Assembly: GCF_003123725.1 (NCBI RefSeq)
Contig: NZ_QETA01000005.1
Location: forward strand, 207,486-271,485
Origin: Corticimicrobacter populi
GTDB lineage: Bacteria > Pseudomonadota > Gammaproteobacteria > Burkholderiales > Burkholderiaceae_B
Direction: 5' to 3'
Length of the DNA stretch: 64,000 nucleotides
Shown one piece after another: positions 53,958-63,871 of the stretch; position 1 is the stretch's first letter, and each line of letters begins with the position of its first letter. Position numbers and translations under genes: made by a program. Below the pieces are notes generated by a model, which was given only the letters and a program-made list of their open reading frames with translations, searched no databases and was not told where the DNA came from.

Positions 53958-55274
53958 TCAGTTGTTGGGGAAAGGTCCCCAGGTCGGTTCGCGCACTTCA
54001 CCGTTCAGAACGGACAGGGTCTGACGAACCCGGCCATCGCTCGATACGGCGGCAAGCACACTGCGCCCACCTAGCGACGCAGCATAAATGATTTGCATGC
54101 CATTGGGGGCAAAACTGGGGGAAAGATCATCGCGACCATTCGTCAGCAATGTTTCCTGATTTGTCGCAAGATCCAGTGATGCGATGCGGAAATCACCGTT
54201 TCGCCGTGCAACGTAGAGCAACGTGTTGCCATCCGGTGAGATGCGTGGCGAGATGTTGTAGTTGCCATTAAACGTCAGTCTCTGGGCGTTGCCGCCATCG
54301 AGGCTGGCGCGGTAGATCTGCGGGCTACCGCTGCGGTCGCTGGTGAATATGATGGAACGACCATCGGGCGTGAAGACGGGTTCTGTATCAATTCCACCAG
54401 ATTGGGTTACACGTTGCAGGCCCGAGCCATCGCTGGAGTTGATGGTGTAGATCTGGGACAGGCCATCCCGGGTCAGTACCACGGCCAGGCGACTGCCATC
54501 AGGGGACCAAGCCGGAGCACTGTTGTTGCCCTTGTAGTTGGCGACCGGCACGCGTTGTCCGGTGGACAGGTTGTGTGCATAGACGACGGGTTTGCCCGAT
54601 TCGAAGCTGACATAGGCCAGACGCGTACCGTCGGGCGACCAGGTCGGCGAAATGATCGGTTCGCGCGAACGCAGTGCAACCTGCGGGTTCTGGCCGTCGG
54701 CATCGGCGATCTGAAGTTCGAAGGTATTGCCCTGCTTGAGCACGTAGGCCAGTCGGGTCGAAAAGACACCTCGGACGCCCGTGATCTTTTCATAGATGCG
54801 GTCGGCGATCTGGTGGCTGATGCGGCGCAGTTGTTGTGCCGTACCCGAGAAGGCCACGCCGTCGAGTTGATCCTGCAGGATGGTGTCGGCCAGACGATAG
54901 CGGATGTCGTAGCGGGCATCGGCTCCCAGGCTGATGCTGCCGTAGGCAATGCTATCGGCACCACGGTTGCGCCATTCGGCATAGTCAGGCGGCGTATCGG
55001 CAGACAGCGTGGCACCGCCGGTGCCGATCAGTCGGAACTGGCCGGTGCGCGTCAGGTCAGCACGGATCACTTCGGTCATGGCGGTGCCTTCGGCACCGGC
55101 ACCACCAAAGTCGGCAATGGCGATCGGATATTGCGTGGCACCCGTGCCGGAAATGTCGACACGCAGTTGCGCCTGCGCCGGGGTCATGCTGGCGAGGCCG
55201 AACAAGGCCGCCGCGCCGGCTGCGCGAGCCCAGCCTGTCGGGGCGTAACGAACGCCTGTGGTGGCTTTTATCAT
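53958..55274 (-). CDS. tolB: Tol-Pal system protein TolB
   Basis: TolB is the periplasmic partner of Pal. The 438-residue product has a signal peptide (AQA at about residue 35), an N-terminal alpha/beta domain (to about 165), and a six-bladed WD40/beta-propeller with repeats such as SPTWSPDGTRLAYVSF, APAWSPDGSRLAVVL and SPRISPDGNTLLYVA. A GTG four codons upstream is possible; the ATG at 55274 is preceded by GGAG at 11 bases. It starts 21 bases after tolA. Confidence 0.96.
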   Translation of the reverse strand: MIKATTGVRYAPTGWARAAGAAALFGLASMTPAQAQLRVDISGTGATQYPIAIADFGGAGAEGTAMTEVIRADLTRTGQFRLIGTGGATLSADTPPDYAEWRNRGADSIAYGSISLGADARYDIRYRLADTILQDQLDGVAFSGTAQQLRRISHQIADRIYEKITGVRGVFSTRLAYVLKQGNTFELQIADADGQNPQVALRSREPIISPTWSPDGTRLAYVSFESGKPVVYAHNLSTGQRVPVANYKGNNSAPAWSPDGSRLAVVLTRDGLSQIYTINSSDGSGLQRVTQSGGIDTEPVFTPDGRSIIFTSDRSGSPQIYRASLDGGNAQRLTFNGNYNISPRISPDGNTLLYVARRNGDFRIASLDLATNQETLLTNGRDDLSPSFAPNGMQIIYAASLGGRSVLAAVSSDGRVRQTLSVLNGEVREPTWGPFPNN

Positions 55275-55295
55275 GATGGTGTGCACTCCGAAAGG

Positions 55296-56423
55296 TTAGT
55301 CGTACATTCTATACACAACGTCGATGGACGAAGGATACCGTCCTGACGGGGGCCTTGGGAACGGCGAGCAGCGGCGGATACCGGTTTCGACAGCGCGGTC
55401 GAACACCTGGTTGCCGGACGAGCGTGCCAGGGCCAGATTGGTGACCTGGCCACTGCTGTCGAGTTGTACCCGGAATTGCGCAACCGGATTGTTGGATCCG
55501 GTGCGCGCCGGCGAGGCGAACGAGACGCCGGGCTGTATGCAGGCGCGAACCTGTCCTGCATAGCCGGCATCATTTTGGCCGCCCGCCTGGTTGCGGTCGG
55601 CGGTGCCGCCAGGAATACCCGCAGCGCCCGTAGCGTCGGCACGCATGCTGTCGCGCAGTTGCTGCATGCGGGCTTCCTGCTCGCGCCGTGCCGCCTCTTC
55701 GCGGGCGCGGCGCTCGGCGGCTGCCTTGTCCTGGGCGGCCTTGCGCTCTGCAGCAGCCTTCTCAGCCGCCGCTTTCTCAGCCGCTGCTTTCTCGGCTGCG
55801 GCTTTGTCTGCTGCCGCCTTGCGTTCGGCTTCTGCCTGCTCGCGCTGGCGCTGTTCTTCCTGGCGTTTCTGGCGCTCTTCCTCGGCCTGCTTGCGCTCCT
55901 GCTCGATTTTTTCGCGCTCGGCGCGCTCCGCAGCCTGACGCTCCTGTTGCAGACGCTGCTGCTCCTGGCGTTCCTGGTTGCGGCGCTCCTGCTCGCGGCG
56001 TTGCTGTTCAGCCTGGCGACGTTCTTCTTCCTGCTTGCGGGCTTCTTCCTTGCGCTTTTCCTCGAGCGCGATCTCCGGATCGGGCTGCGGATCCGGCCGG
56101 ACATCGGGCGTTGGCTGTGGCACTGGCTCCGGTTCTGGTGGAGGCTCGGGACGCGGTTCGGGCCGGGCCGGTTCGGTCGGCGTCGGCACGGGCTTTTCCG
56201 GTTCCGGCACTGGCTCAGGGGCGTTATCGGGCGAGTTGCCGTCGGCCCAGAGGGTGATCTGTACCGGATTGGGATCGTTGGGTGTGCTGAGCATCGTGCC
56301 CAGCCAGATGACCAGGACCAGCCCGAGGTGCACGCCCAGAGATTGCAGCAGGGCGCGGCGGCTATCCTCGTGCCGGGGGGGCTCGATATGGTCTGACTGG
56401 GAGGGGTGGTTATCGCGGGACAT
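55296..56423 (-). CDS. tolA: Tol-Pal system protein TolA
   Basis: TolA spans the periplasm and transmits energy from TolQR. The 375-residue protein has a membrane helix (about 29-48), a Pro/Glu-rich segment (70-115), a long Gln/Arg/Lys/Ala-rich helix (120-260) and a C-terminal TonB-like domain III (about 290-375: CIQPGVSFASPA, QFRVQLDSSGQVTNLALARSSG). The helix includes the repeat AAAEK four times in a row, encoded by 15-base repeats. Upstream in-frame codons to 56510 overlap tolR and are not used. Confidence 0.94.
   Translation of the reverse strand: MSRDNHPSQSDHIEPPRHEDSRRALLQSLGVHLGLVLVIWLGTMLSTPNDPNPVQITLWADGNSPDNAPEPVPEPEKPVPTPTEPARPEPRPEPPPEPEPVPQPTPDVRPDPQPDPEIALEEKRKEEARKQEEERRQAEQQRREQERRNQERQEQQRLQQERQAAERAEREKIEQERKQAEEERQKRQEEQRQREQAEAERKAAADKAAAEKAAAEKAAAEKAAAERKAAQDKAAAERRAREEAARREQEARMQQLRDSMRADATGAAGIPGGTADRNQAGGQNDAGYAGQVRACIQPGVSFASPARTGSNNPVAQFRVQLDSSGQVTNLALARSSGNQVFDRAVETGIRRCSPFPRPPSGRYPSSIDVVYRMYD
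55745..55815 (-). repeat. 15-bp tandem repeats inside tolA
   Basis: About four and a half copies of a 15-base unit coding for AAAEK in the TolA helix. Copy number could vary by slippage without shifting the frame. Confidence 0.6.
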
Positions 56424-56442
56424 GGCTGCAGGAGCCTCCGTG

Positions 56443-56898
56443 TCAGGGGCGGCGTTGGCCGGGGGCGTGTTCGCTCTTCTGGTCGACCAGCAGGCCGAGC
56501 TGGCTGACACCGCTGCGGCGCAGGTCGTCCATCACCTTCATGACAGTTTCATAGGGTACTTTGCCATCGGCAGCGATCACCACGGGTTGTTCAGGCTGCA
56601 GCCGGGCCAATACCGTGGCAGTCAACTGGTCGGCGGCTACCTGCTCGGTTGCGCCGCCGGTATCCCGGTCGCGCACGGCAAATGCCCCTTTTTCATCGAT
56701 CTGCACTTCAAAGGGCTTGCGAGGAATGCTTTCCGCCTGGCCGACTGTGGGCAGATTGATCAGACCGGGGGTGACCAGTGGCGCGGTCACCATGAAGATC
56801 ACCAGCAATACCAGCATCACGTCGATATAGGGCACGACGTTGATCTCGTTTTTGATGCGCCGCTGGCCGCGGCGGCTGCCCGCACGTATCGAAGACAT
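56443..56898 (-). CDS. tolR: Tol-Pal system protein TolR
   Basis: TolR is the ExbD-like inner-membrane partner of TolQ. The 151-residue protein has one membrane helix (about 24-44) with the functional Asp in the conserved NVVPYIDVMLVLLVIFMV segment, and a periplasmic domain ending in a polar tail. Its ATG overlaps the tolQ stop by one base (TGATG). Confidence 0.96.
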   Translation of the reverse strand: MSSIRAGSRRGQRRIKNEINVVPYIDVMLVLLVIFMVTAPLVTPGLINLPTVGQAESIPRKPFEVQIDEKGAFAVRDRDTGGATEQVAADQLTATVLARLQPEQPVVIAADGKVPYETVMKVMDDLRRSGVSQLGLLVDQKSEHAPGQRRP

Positions 56899-57575
56899 CA
56901 GCGCACCTGGCGTTGCAGAATGTTGAGGAACTCTTCGGAAAAGCTTTCAAAGCGGATCGACAGGCGATCGACGGCATGCGTGAAACGGTTGTAGGCGACC
57001 ACGGCCGGGATGGCGGCAAACAGGCCAATGGCGGTGGCGATCAGGGCTTCCGCAATACCAGGTGCTACCGAGGCCAGCGAGGCTTGCTGCACATTGGCCA
57101 GGCCGACAAAGGCGTGCATGATGCCCCAGACCGTGCCGAGCAGGCCGATGTAGGGGCTGACCGAGCCTGCCGATGCCAGGAAATTCAGGCGCGACTCAAG
57201 CTCGTCGACTTCGCGTTGGTACGCGGCCGTCATGGCACGACGGGCACCGTCGAGCGGCGCGTGGGGATCGGACGTGGATTTGTTGCGAGCCTTCAGGAAT
57301 TCGGTCATGCCGGCATCGAAAATGCGCGCCAGCGGGCCATGCTCGTCGCGTTGGCGGCTGATGGATTGCTGGAGCATCGACAGGTCGCCACCCGACCAGA
57401 AGTCCTTCTCGAAGCGTCGTGTCTGCGCGTCGGCATCCTTGATGGCGCGGTGCTTGCTGAAGATATAGGTCCATGAAACGACCGATATGGCCACCAGCAA
57501 CAGCATCACCAGCTGTACAGGCACGCTGGCCTGCAGCACCAGCGAAAGAATCGACATATCGTGTGTGGCTTCCAT
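56898..57575 (-). CDS. tolQ: Tol-Pal system protein TolQ
   Basis: TolQ is the ExbB/MotA-like proton-channel subunit. The 225-residue protein has three membrane helices (about 15-37, 135-157, 170-192), with the conserved VSPYIGLLGTVWGIMHAF and AEALIATAIGLFAAIPAVVAYN. Two starts are possible, ATG at 57575 and ATG at 57557. It follows ybgC by 69 bases; the gap holds a seven-T run after a weak stem on the minus strand, so partial termination between ybgC and tolQ is possible. Confidence 0.96.
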   Translation of the reverse strand: MEATHDMSILSLVLQASVPVQLVMLLLVAISVVSWTYIFSKHRAIKDADAQTRRFEKDFWSGGDLSMLQQSISRQRDEHGPLARIFDAGMTEFLKARNKSTSDPHAPLDGARRAMTAAYQREVDELESRLNFLASAGSVSPYIGLLGTVWGIMHAFVGLANVQQASLASVAPGIAEALIATAIGLFAAIPAVVAYNRFTHAVDRLSIRFESFSEEFLNILQRQVR

Positions 57576-57644
57576 GATGGGGAGGTATTCCTCGATCGAG
57601 AGCGGTTCGTGTAAAAGGTATGGGCGTAAAAAAATCCGGACCGT

Positions 57645-58085
57645 CTACGGAAGGGACGGGCGGACGTGCGACGCAAGTGTAGCGCGCAGCGTCTCGGGTA
57701 TGGGAGCTGGCCGCATGCTGGATGTGTTCACGCAACAGACTTTGATATTGCCTTGCGTCAACAGTTCCCCGTCGCGCCAGACCTGCTGAAAAAACGTGAC
57801 CGATGCGCGGCCCAGCGTGGAGATGTCACTGCGGATTTCGAGCAGGTCATCCAGCCGGGCCGGCTTGCGGTAATCCATGTCCAGTGCCCGGACCACGAAA
57901 ATCGCCTGTTCGCGTTCGGCGATCTCGTGCTGGTGGAAATCCAGGGCTCGCAGCCATTCGGTGCGGGCCCGTTCCATGAATTTAAGATAGTTGGCGTAGA
58001 ACACGACCCCACCCGCGTCGGTGTCTTCATAATAGATACGTACGGGGAAGACAAAGCCCGAAGCGTGCGTTGCTGCCTGGTTCAT
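57645..58085 (-). CDS. ybgC: Tol-Pal-associated acyl-CoA thioesterase YbgC
   Basis: The 146-residue hot-dog-fold thioesterase is encoded at the head of tol-pal clusters. It shows the 4-hydroxybenzoyl-CoA thioesterase motif RIYYEDTDAGGVVFYANYLKFMERARTEW (quoted by parts: YYEDTDAGGVVFYANY) with the catalytic Asp, and the later RKPARLDDLLEIRS. It lies 20 bases after proS. Confidence 0.94.
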   Translation of the reverse strand: MNQAATHASGFVFPVRIYYEDTDAGGVVFYANYLKFMERARTEWLRALDFHQHEIAEREQAIFVVRALDMDYRKPARLDDLLEIRSDISTLGRASVTFFQQVWRDGELLTQGNIKVCCVNTSSMRPAPIPETLRATLASHVRPSLP

Positions 58086-58105
58086 GAGGGTCGTGTGCTC
58101 CTTGG

Positions 58106-59842
58106 TCAGCCCAGCTCGGTGAGGCGGGCCACAATGACGTCGAGAGCGTCGCTGGTCTGTACCTGCTGGCTCTCGGCCTGTTTGCGTGCCTGCAATTCAA
58201 TCATATTTTCCTTGAGACTGCGTTCTCCAACTGTTACACGAAGCGGCACGCCGATCAGCTCCCATTCGGCAAACATGACACCCGGTCGCTGATCACGATC
58301 ATCCAGGATTACATCGATGCCCTCGGCCTTGAGTCCTTCGTACAGACGCTCGGCTTCGGCCCGGACGGCTTCGCTCTTGTTCCAGCCGACAGGGCAGATC
58401 ACCACTTCGAAAGGTGCCAGGGCACGCGGCCAGACAATGCCACGTTCGTCATGGTTCTGCTCGATGGCCGCAGCGGCGATCCGGCTGATGCCGATGCCAT
58501 AGCAGCCCATCTGCAGGGCGGCCGGCTTGCCGTTCTCGTCCAGGTAGGTTGCCTTGAGCGCCGATGAGTACTTGTCGCCCAGGAAAAAGACATGGCCGAC
58601 TTCGATGCCACGCTGCATCAGCAGGCTTCCGTTGCCGGAAGGGGACACGTCGCCTTCGACCACATTGCGCAGGTCCGTGACCAGCTCAGGTTCGGGCAGG
58701 TCGCGGCCCCAGTTCACGCCGGTGTAGTGGAAGTCGACTTCGTTGGCACCGCAGACGAAATCGTGCATGTTGGCAACCGTGGTATCGACCACCACCTTGA
58801 CGGGGCGCGTCGTTCCGATTGGCCCCAGGTAACCCGGCAGGCAGCCGAAATGCTCGACGATCTCGGATTCGGATGCAAAGCGAAAGCCCTGGTCCAGCCC
58901 GGGTACCTTGCCTGCCTTGATCTCGTTGAGGTCGTGATCGCCGCGCAGCAGCAGCAGCCAGATCGTCGGAGCCTTGTCTGCGTGGTCGGTTGCCAGTACC
59001 AGCGACTTGACGGTGTGGGCCAGCGGCAGACTCAGCAGGTCGGCCACGGCTTCACATTTGGCGGCACCGGGCGTGGAGGTCTTGATCAGAGGTTCGGCGG
59101 CTGCGGCACGTTCGGCAATCAGGCATGGTGCGGCGGCCAGTTCGATGTTGGCGGCGTAGTCCGAATCAGGGTCATACACGATCACATCTTCGCCGGTGTC
59201 GGCAATCACCTGGAATTCATGGCTGCGCGAACCGCCGATCGATCCGGTATCTGCTGCCACGGCGCGGAACTCCAGCCCCAGGCGCGAAAAAATGCGCTGG
59301 TAGGCTGCGTACATGGCATCGTAGCTGGCTTGTGCGGCCTCTGCCGAACGGTCGAAGGAGTAGGCATCCTTCATGGTGAATTCGCGACCACGCATCAGGC
59401 CGAAGCGCGGCCGACGTTCGTCACGGAACTTGGTCTGGATATGATAGAAATTGAGCGGCAGTTGACGCCAGCTGTGAATTTCGTTGCGGGCGATATCCGT
59501 GATGACTTCCTCGGACGTCGGCTGCAGCACGAAGTCGCGCTGGTGACGGTCCTTGATGCGCAGCAGTTCCGGGCCGTACTGTTCCCAGCGCCCAGACTCC
59601 ACCCACAGCTCGGCGGGCTGCACCACGGGCATCAGCAGCTCGATGGCACCGGCTGCGTTCATCTCCTCGCGCACGATCTTCTCGATCCGGCGCAGCACCT
59701 TCAGGCCCAGCGGCATATAGGTATAGATCCCGCCAGCCAGACGGCGTATCATGCCGGCCCGCGTCATCAGGCGGTGGCTGGCGACTTCGGCTTCGGAAGG
59801 CGCCTCTTTGAGGGTGTTCAGGTGATATTTGGATGCACGCAT
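58106..59842 (-). CDS. proS: Prolyl-tRNA synthetase
   Basis: ProS charges tRNA-Pro. The 578-residue enzyme is the bacterial form with an editing insertion (YbaK-like, about 230-390, including the [13 protein letters not shown] segment) between class II motifs 2 and 3. Motif 1 is near [13 protein letters not shown], motif 2 [25 protein letters not shown] (parts), motif 3 [13 protein letters not shown], and an anticodon-binding domain closes the chain. Its 5' side faces rppH. Confidence 0.97.
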   Translation of the reverse strand: MRASKYHLNTLKEAPSEAEVASHRLMTRAGMIRRLAGGIYTYMPLGLKVLRRIEKIVREEMNAAGAIELLMPVVQPAELWVESGRWEQYGPELLRIKDRHQRDFVLQPTSEEVITDIARNEIHSWRQLPLNFYHIQTKFRDERRPRFGLMRGREFTMKDAYSFDRSAEAAQASYDAMYAAYQRIFSRLGLEFRAVAADTGSIGGSRSHEFQVIADTGEDVIVYDPDSDYAANIELAAAPCLIAERAAAAEPLIKTSTPGAAKCEAVADLLSLPLAHTVKSLVLATDHADKAPTIWLLLLRGDHDLNEIKAGKVPGLDQGFRFASESEIVEHFGCLPGYLGPIGTTRPVKVVVDTTVANMHDFVCGANEVDFHYTGVNWGRDLPEPELVTDLRNVVEGDVSPSGNGSLLMQRGIEVGHVFFLGDKYSSALKATYLDENGKPAALQMGCYGIGISRIAAAAIEQNHDERGIVWPRALAPFEVVICPVGWNKSEAVRAEAERLYEGLKAEGIDVILDDRDQRPGVMFAEWELIGVPLRVTVGERSLKENMIELQARKQAESQQVQTSDALDVIVARLTELG

Positions 59843-59899
59843 GGAAGATTGTTGCCAGTGATCGGTTCTGAAAAGACTCTAAAAAGGGTCGGAGGTACG

Positions 59900-59905
59900 T
59901 ATAAT
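59900..59905 (+). promoter_or_regulatory. -10 box for rppH
   Basis: A perfect TATAAT, preceded by TACG, lies 36 bases before the rppH ATG in the 98-base gap between divergent proS and rppH. The -35 region is poor. Confidence 0.5.
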
Positions 59906-59940
59906 CAACTTCAATTGTATTGAATTCGCTGGAGGCGGCC

Positions 59941-60480
59941 ATGCTGGATCGTGAAGGCTACCGTCCCAATGTCGGCATTATCCTCGTAAACGGCAAAAAT
60001 GAGGTCTTCTGGGGCAAACGCATCAGGCAGCATTCCTGGCAGTTTCCCCAGGGTGGGATCAAGCATGGTGAAAGTCCCGCTCAGGCCATGTACCGTGAAC
60101 TGCACGAGGAGGTGGGCCTCAGGCCCGAGCATGTCCGCATTCTGGGGCGCACGCGTGACTGGTTGCGCTATAACGTTCCTGAACATTTTATCCGGCGCGA
60201 TTGCCGGGGACATTACAAAGGCCAGAAGCAGATCTGGTTCCTGCTGCGGTTGGTTGGCAAGGACTCCGATGTCTGCCTGCGGGCCTGCTCGCATCCCGAG
60301 TTCGACGCCTGGCGCTGGAGCGATTACTGGGTTCCTCTGGAGTCCGTGATCGAATTCAAGCGTGAGGTCTATACGCTGGCGCTCAACGAGCTCTCCGGCA
60401 TCCTGTTTCGTCGCCAGAGCGATGCCCGCTATCTCCGCCAGCGGGTGCGGCCTGCTGTAACGGCGGCTGCCCAGAGCTGA
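59941..60480 (+). CDS. rppH: RNA pyrophosphohydrolase (Nudix)
   Basis: RppH removes pyrophosphate from mRNA 5' ends and so triggers decay. The 179-residue enzyme shows the start [15 protein letters not shown], the Nudix box [20 protein letters not shown] followed by VGL, and [21 protein letters not shown]. The ATG at 59941 has GGAGG nine bases upstream; an ATG seven codons earlier is less likely. A nine-base hairpin without T-run (60489-60511) follows the stop. Confidence 0.96.
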   Translation: MLDREGYRPNVGIILVNGKNEVFWGKRIRQHSWQFPQGGIKHGESPAQAMYRELHEEVGLRPEHVRILGRTRDWLRYNVPEHFIRRDCRGHYKGQKQIWFLLRLVGKDSDVCLRACSHPEFDAWRWSDYWVPLESVIEFKREVYTLALNELSGILFRRQSDARYLRQRVRPAVTAAAQS

Positions 60481-60604
60481 CCGATGGCGGGTGTCTGTCG
60501 TGCAGGCACCCGAGGTTGGATCAGAAGGTGAAGTTCGGTAAAAAATTAAGGCAAATTGCCGGGCACCGCCGCGTGCCGGACTGTGATGGTTTACGATAAC
60601 GCCC

Positions 60605-61054
60605 ATGTTGCAAGACCTAGATAAACTCGCCGCCCGTATCGGGCAATTGGTCCAGACCGTGCGCCAGCTCCAGGCCGAGCGCACCGACCTGCATGCTCGC
60701 CTGGCGCGGGCCGATACCGAGCGGCAGGCGCTGGAGCGTCGCTGTGCCGAACTCGACGAACAGTTCATGACGCTCAGCGCCAAGGCGGGCGAGCATGCGT
60801 CCGAGATGTCCGATCTGCGTACCCAGCTCGAAGCGGGGCAACAGGATGCCCGAGGGCAAGCCGAGCAGTTGCGGGTCCAGCTCGAAAGTGAGCGTGCGGC
60901 TGCCGAGACTCGTGAGCAGGCACTGCTTCGTCAGATCAAGGACCAGGAACAGGATTCCGGTCAATTGCGTTTTGCGGCCCATCAGGCCCGCGAACGTGTC
61001 GATGCACTGTTGGCCCGGTTGCCCGGCGGCCAGGTCCAGGAAGGAGGTGCATGA
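60605..61054 (+). CDS. Coiled-coil (ZapB-like) protein upstream of zapA
   Basis: The 149-residue product is almost wholly alpha-helical coiled coil: LDKLAARIGQLVQTVRQLQAE followed by heptads to about residue 135 (quoted in part). In betaproteobacteria a gene of this kind stands directly before zapA and is taken as a ZapB-like divisome factor. It is longer than enteric ZapB (about 80 residues). Its stop overlaps the zapA start (ATGA). Confidence 0.75.
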   Translation: MLQDLDKLAARIGQLVQTVRQLQAERTDLHARLARADTERQALERRCAELDEQFMTLSAKAGEHASEMSDLRTQLEAGQQDARGQAEQLRVQLESERAAAETREQALLRQIKDQEQDSGQLRFAAHQARERVDALLARLPGGQVQEGGA

Positions 61055-61350
61055 TGGAGCGCGTTGATGTCACGATTCTTGGCCGGGAGTACTCGCTCGT
61101 ATGCGCCGCATCCGAGCGCGAGTCCTTGCTGGCTGCCGTAAAACATGCCGATCGCCTGATGGGGAGTATCCATGCTTCCGGCAAGATTTCTGGCAATGAA
61201 CGCATTGCGGTCATGGCAGCGATTGCCATAGCCGGCGAGTTGCTGACCATGAAGGCACCTGACGGACCCCTGGGTGGCTTGGCGATTGGCGACTTCAAGC
61301 GTAAAATTGAAGACATGAACACCATGATTGATGGTGTCCTGAATTCGTAA
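61051..61350 (+). CDS. zapA: Cell-division protein ZapA
   Basis: ZapA bundles FtsZ filaments at the Z ring. The 99-residue protein starts with VDVTILGREYSLVC and continues with helices AVKHADRLMGSIHASGKISG and ERIAVMAAIAIAGELL, the usual ZapA layout. Two ATG codons stand next to each other (61051, 61054), with AGGAGG upstream. 6S RNA follows, a conserved order in beta- and gammaproteobacteria. Confidence 0.93.
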   Translation: MMERVDVTILGREYSLVCAASERESLLAAVKHADRLMGSIHASGKISGNERIAVMAAIAIAGELLTMKAPDGPLGGLAIGDFKRKIEDMNTMIDGVLNS

Positions 61351-61356
61351 GTTTAA

Positions 61357-61536
61357 GTCCCTGCCGTGTTCGTGACTTGGTCATATATTCTCTGAACCTA
61401 TGCCATATGGCTAAACGGCTGCAGGATCGGTCGTAGGTGAGATCGTCTCTAGTCAGACGAACCCGAAGCGGCCCTGAAAGTGGCCAACTTGAACCTGAGG
61501 GTTCGAGATGCCGACCTAGACGGCACAGGCGGGGCA
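61357..61536 (+). ncRNA. ssrS: 6S RNA
   Basis: 6S RNA binds sigma-70 RNA polymerase and mimics an open promoter. The region after zapA shows the landmarks: a 5' strand with CCCTGCCGTGTTCG, whose TGCCGT pairs with ACGGCA (61519-61524) near the 3' end, and the highly conserved hairpin TTGAACC-TGA-GGGTTC (61493-61506), nearly identical to that of E. coli 6S RNA. The length of about 180 bases fits. The ends are approximate. A terminator follows at once. Confidence 0.88.
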
Positions 61537-61544
61537 AATACATG

Positions 61545-61580
61545 GGGTCTGTCAGCATCAAGCTGGCAGGCCCTTTTTTT
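61545..61580 (+). terminator. intrinsic terminator after 6S RNA
   Basis: A 12-pair stem GGGTCTGTCAGC / GCTGGCAGGCCC (two G-U pairs) with a five-base loop is followed by seven T. Confidence 0.88.
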
Positions 61581-61618
61581 ATTGCCGATTCGGCACATGA
61601 AACCAGAGGGGGATACCC

Positions 61619-62392
61619 ATGGCAACCACACGCATTGCAACCTCACGATTCGGCAGGCACGCGGTGCTGGGCGCATTACTGCTGACAGGCAGCATGGGCG
61701 CTGCGATTGGCGCACCCGGAGAACGGCCGCTCGAGCGGCATGAGCGGGCTACGCGACTGACATTGCAAGCCGGCGCTTCGACGGAGGTTCAGCAGGATAC
61801 CGTCAATATTACGTTGGCTTCCGAGGTGGAGGCGGCCAGCGAGGATGCGGTCAGCGAGCCTCTGGCGCAGCGCATGGCCAAGGTCATGGAAGCGGCCAAG
61901 CGTGTGCCGAACGTCAAGGCGCATACTGGCAGCTATCGGATCTGGCCCAATACGGACCGGGATGGCAAGATTACTGCCTGGCGGGGGCGTGCCGAAGTCA
62001 ATCTGGAATCTACGGATTTTGGTGCGGCATCCCGGCTCGCGGCAGAGGTCAGCGCTGAGATGCCGATTGCCGGTATCTACTTTTCGCTGTCGGAGCAGGC
62101 CCGGGCTGCGCAGGAAAAGCAGTTGTTGCGCCAGGCTGCGACGGCATTCCGTGAGCGTGCCCAGGAGGCGGCTGAGGCATTTGGCTTTGCCGGCTACCAG
62201 ATTCGCAAGCTTGACCTGAGTGGCAGCGGCATGGCCTACGAGCAGTCGCGTGTTCGGATGGGGGCGGCCCCGGCCATGATGTCACTCAAGGCCGATAGTG
62301 CGCCGGTGCCGCTCGAGGCCGATACCGTCAGTGTCAGCGTGTCTGTCAATGGTGAAGTTGAGCTGCAGGGCGCCGGGTCCACAGGAAAATAA
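61619..62392 (+). CDS. SIMPL-domain (DUF541) periplasmic protein
   Basis: The 257-residue protein has a signal peptide (to about residue 32, AIGA) and one SIMPL domain: [21 protein letters not shown], then AEPLAQRM-like ([16 protein letters not shown]), [22 protein letters not shown] (in part) and a C-terminal [14 protein letters not shown] strand ([14 protein letters not shown]). The family includes E. coli YggE, linked to oxidative stress, but its function is unclear. It overlaps the convergent lgt by 47 bases. Confidence 0.88.
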   Translation: MATTRIATSRFGRHAVLGALLLTGSMGAAIGAPGERPLERHERATRLTLQAGASTEVQQDTVNITLASEVEAASEDAVSEPLAQRMAKVMEAAKRVPNVKAHTGSYRIWPNTDRDGKITAWRGRAEVNLESTDFGAASRLAAEVSAEMPIAGIYFSLSEQARAAQEKQLLRQAATAFRERAQEAAEAFGFAGYQIRKLDLSGSGMAYEQSRVRMGAAPAMMSLKADSAPVPLEADTVSVSVSVNGEVELQGAGSTGK

Positions 62393-63140
62393 CGACGCCA
62401 GCCGCGATCATGGGCAGGGACAGCCACTGTCCCATGCTCAGGTTGGCGGCCAGCAGTCCGAGGAAGTCATCCGGTTCGCGGGCAAATTCCGCAACAAACC
62501 GGCACAGCCCATATCCGATCAGGAAAACTGCCGATACCTGGCCGATAGGCCGGGGCTTGCGGGCAAACCACCACAACACTGCAAACAGCAGTAGGCCTTC
62601 GAGGCCCATCTGGTAAAGCTGGGAGGGATGGCGGGCAATGCCGTCGCCGGCTTGCGGGAAAACCATGCCCCAGGGGAGATCGGTGGGGCGACCCCACAAC
62701 TCTCCATTGATGAAGTTGCCCAATCGGCCGGCGGCAAGGCCGAGCGGGATCAGCGGGGCGGTCAGGTCGCCTACTTCCAGCAACGACATTTTCCGACTGC
62801 GGGCGAACAGCAGCAATGCAATCACAACACCGAGCAACCCCCCATGGAAAGCCATGCCGCCTTCCCATACCTTGAGTATGTCGGCGGGGTGTGCCAGGTA
62901 ATAATCGAACTTATAGAACAGGATATAGCCCAGGCGGCCGCCAAGGACCACGCCCACTACGCAATAGAAGATAAGATCTTCCAGATCGCGCAGTGATAGC
63001 CTGCTCAGACCATGGTTGATGCGCCATCGCCCCAGCAGCCAGGCCAGGGAAAAGCCAAGCAGGTACATCAGGCCGTACCAATGGACGGCCAGAGGGCCGA
63101 TGCTGAAGGCAATGGGATCGAAGACGGGATGTTGCAGCAT
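62346..63140 (-). CDS. lgt: Prolipoprotein diacylglyceryl transferase
   Basis: Lgt adds diacylglycerol to the lipobox Cys of prelipoproteins, and so is needed for the lipoproteins in this window. The 264-residue membrane protein starts [26 protein letters not shown] and has the Lgt signature [17 protein letters not shown] (about residue 140) and [12 protein letters not shown]. Open codons up to 63200 exist, but the ATG at 63140 gives the family N-terminus. No clear ribosome site is seen. Confidence 0.95.
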   Translation of the reverse strand: MLQHPVFDPIAFSIGPLAVHWYGLMYLLGFSLAWLLGRWRINHGLSRLSLRDLEDLIFYCVVGVVLGGRLGYILFYKFDYYLAHPADILKVWEGGMAFHGGLLGVVIALLLFARSRKMSLLEVGDLTAPLIPLGLAAGRLGNFINGELWGRPTDLPWGMVFPQAGDGIARHPSQLYQMGLEGLLLFAVLWWFARKPRPIGQVSAVFLIGYGLCRFVAEFAREPDDFLGLLAANLSMGQWLSLPMIAAGVVIFLWTRRPAAQLHH

Positions 63141-63312
63141 GGGAGGTCGCGATGAAAATGGATAGGGCATCATAACCGGATCGTGGAGAGGCGGCACCAA
63201 TGCTTGCCGGGGGTGCGCTGCCTGTCGATGGCGGATGGCTGTATCGTATAGGGCCAGGGTGAGTGATAGGGGCCATCGTGTGGTTGCCTATATATATAAG
63301 AGGAGAGAACTT

Positions 63313-63855
63313 ATGAGTCAGCATGACAAGGCCTTGTTTGGCGGTGGTTGCTTCTGGTGCACCGAAGCTGTTTTTTCGCATGTGCGTGGTGTCACTGCTG
63401 TCGTGCCCGGATATGCGGGGGGCTCGACTTCGTCACCCTCTTATCAGGCCGTGTGTCGGGGCGAGGGCGGGCACATCGAAGTCGTGGAGATCGTTTACGA
63501 CCCAGGTCTGGTGTCCTATGCTGACCTGCTGCGCATCTTTTTTGCGACTCATGATCCGACTTCGCAAGACCGGCAGGGGGCGGATGCTGGCATCCAATAT
63601 CGTTCCGTCGTGTTCTATCGGGATGAGATGCAGCATAGGCAAGTGCGGGAAGTGATCGCCGAGCTCGAGCGTGAACAGGTCTATGCGAAACCCATCGTGA
63701 CACAGGTGTTGCCTGCGCCAATATTCTGGCCGGCCGAAGATTATCACCACAATTATTTTGCGCAGCACCCGGAGCAGGGCTACTGCAACATGGTGATCGC
63801 ACCCAAGGTGGCCGCGTTTCGAAAACGTTTTTCCGCCCTTCTTGACGTTTCCTGA
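63313..63855 (+). CDS. msrA: Peptide methionine (S)-sulfoxide reductase
   Basis: MsrA repairs oxidised Met residues. The 180-residue enzyme has the catalytic GGGCFWCTEAVF (Cys about residue 14), GYAGGSTSSPSYQAVC, and GADAGIQYRSVVFY. The C-terminal resolving Cys lies in GYCNMVIAPK. The ATG at 63313 is preceded by AGGAGAG. A strong promoter for the next gene overlaps its last codons. Confidence 0.96.
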   Translation: MSQHDKALFGGGCFWCTEAVFSHVRGVTAVVPGYAGGSTSSPSYQAVCRGEGGHIEVVEIVYDPGLVSYADLLRIFFATHDPTSQDRQGADAGIQYRSVVFYRDEMQHRQVREVIAELEREQVYAKPIVTQVLPAPIFWPAEDYHHNYFAQHPEQGYCNMVIAPKVAAFRKRFSALLDVS

Positions 63856-63871
63856 ATTGCGGTGCTATAGT
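63842..63871 (+). promoter_or_regulatory. strong sigma-70 promoter at msrA 3' end
   Basis: TTGACG (63842-63847), an 18-base spacer and TATAGT (63866-63871) are followed by a C/T-rich start region. The -35 box lies inside the last codons of msrA. The target starts beyond or just at the right edge. Confidence 0.65.

Noticed and set aside
57628..57650. intrinsic terminator between ybgC and tolQ
   Set aside because: There is a run of seven T on the minus strand, but the stem before it is only about four base pairs; it is mentioned under tolQ and not called.
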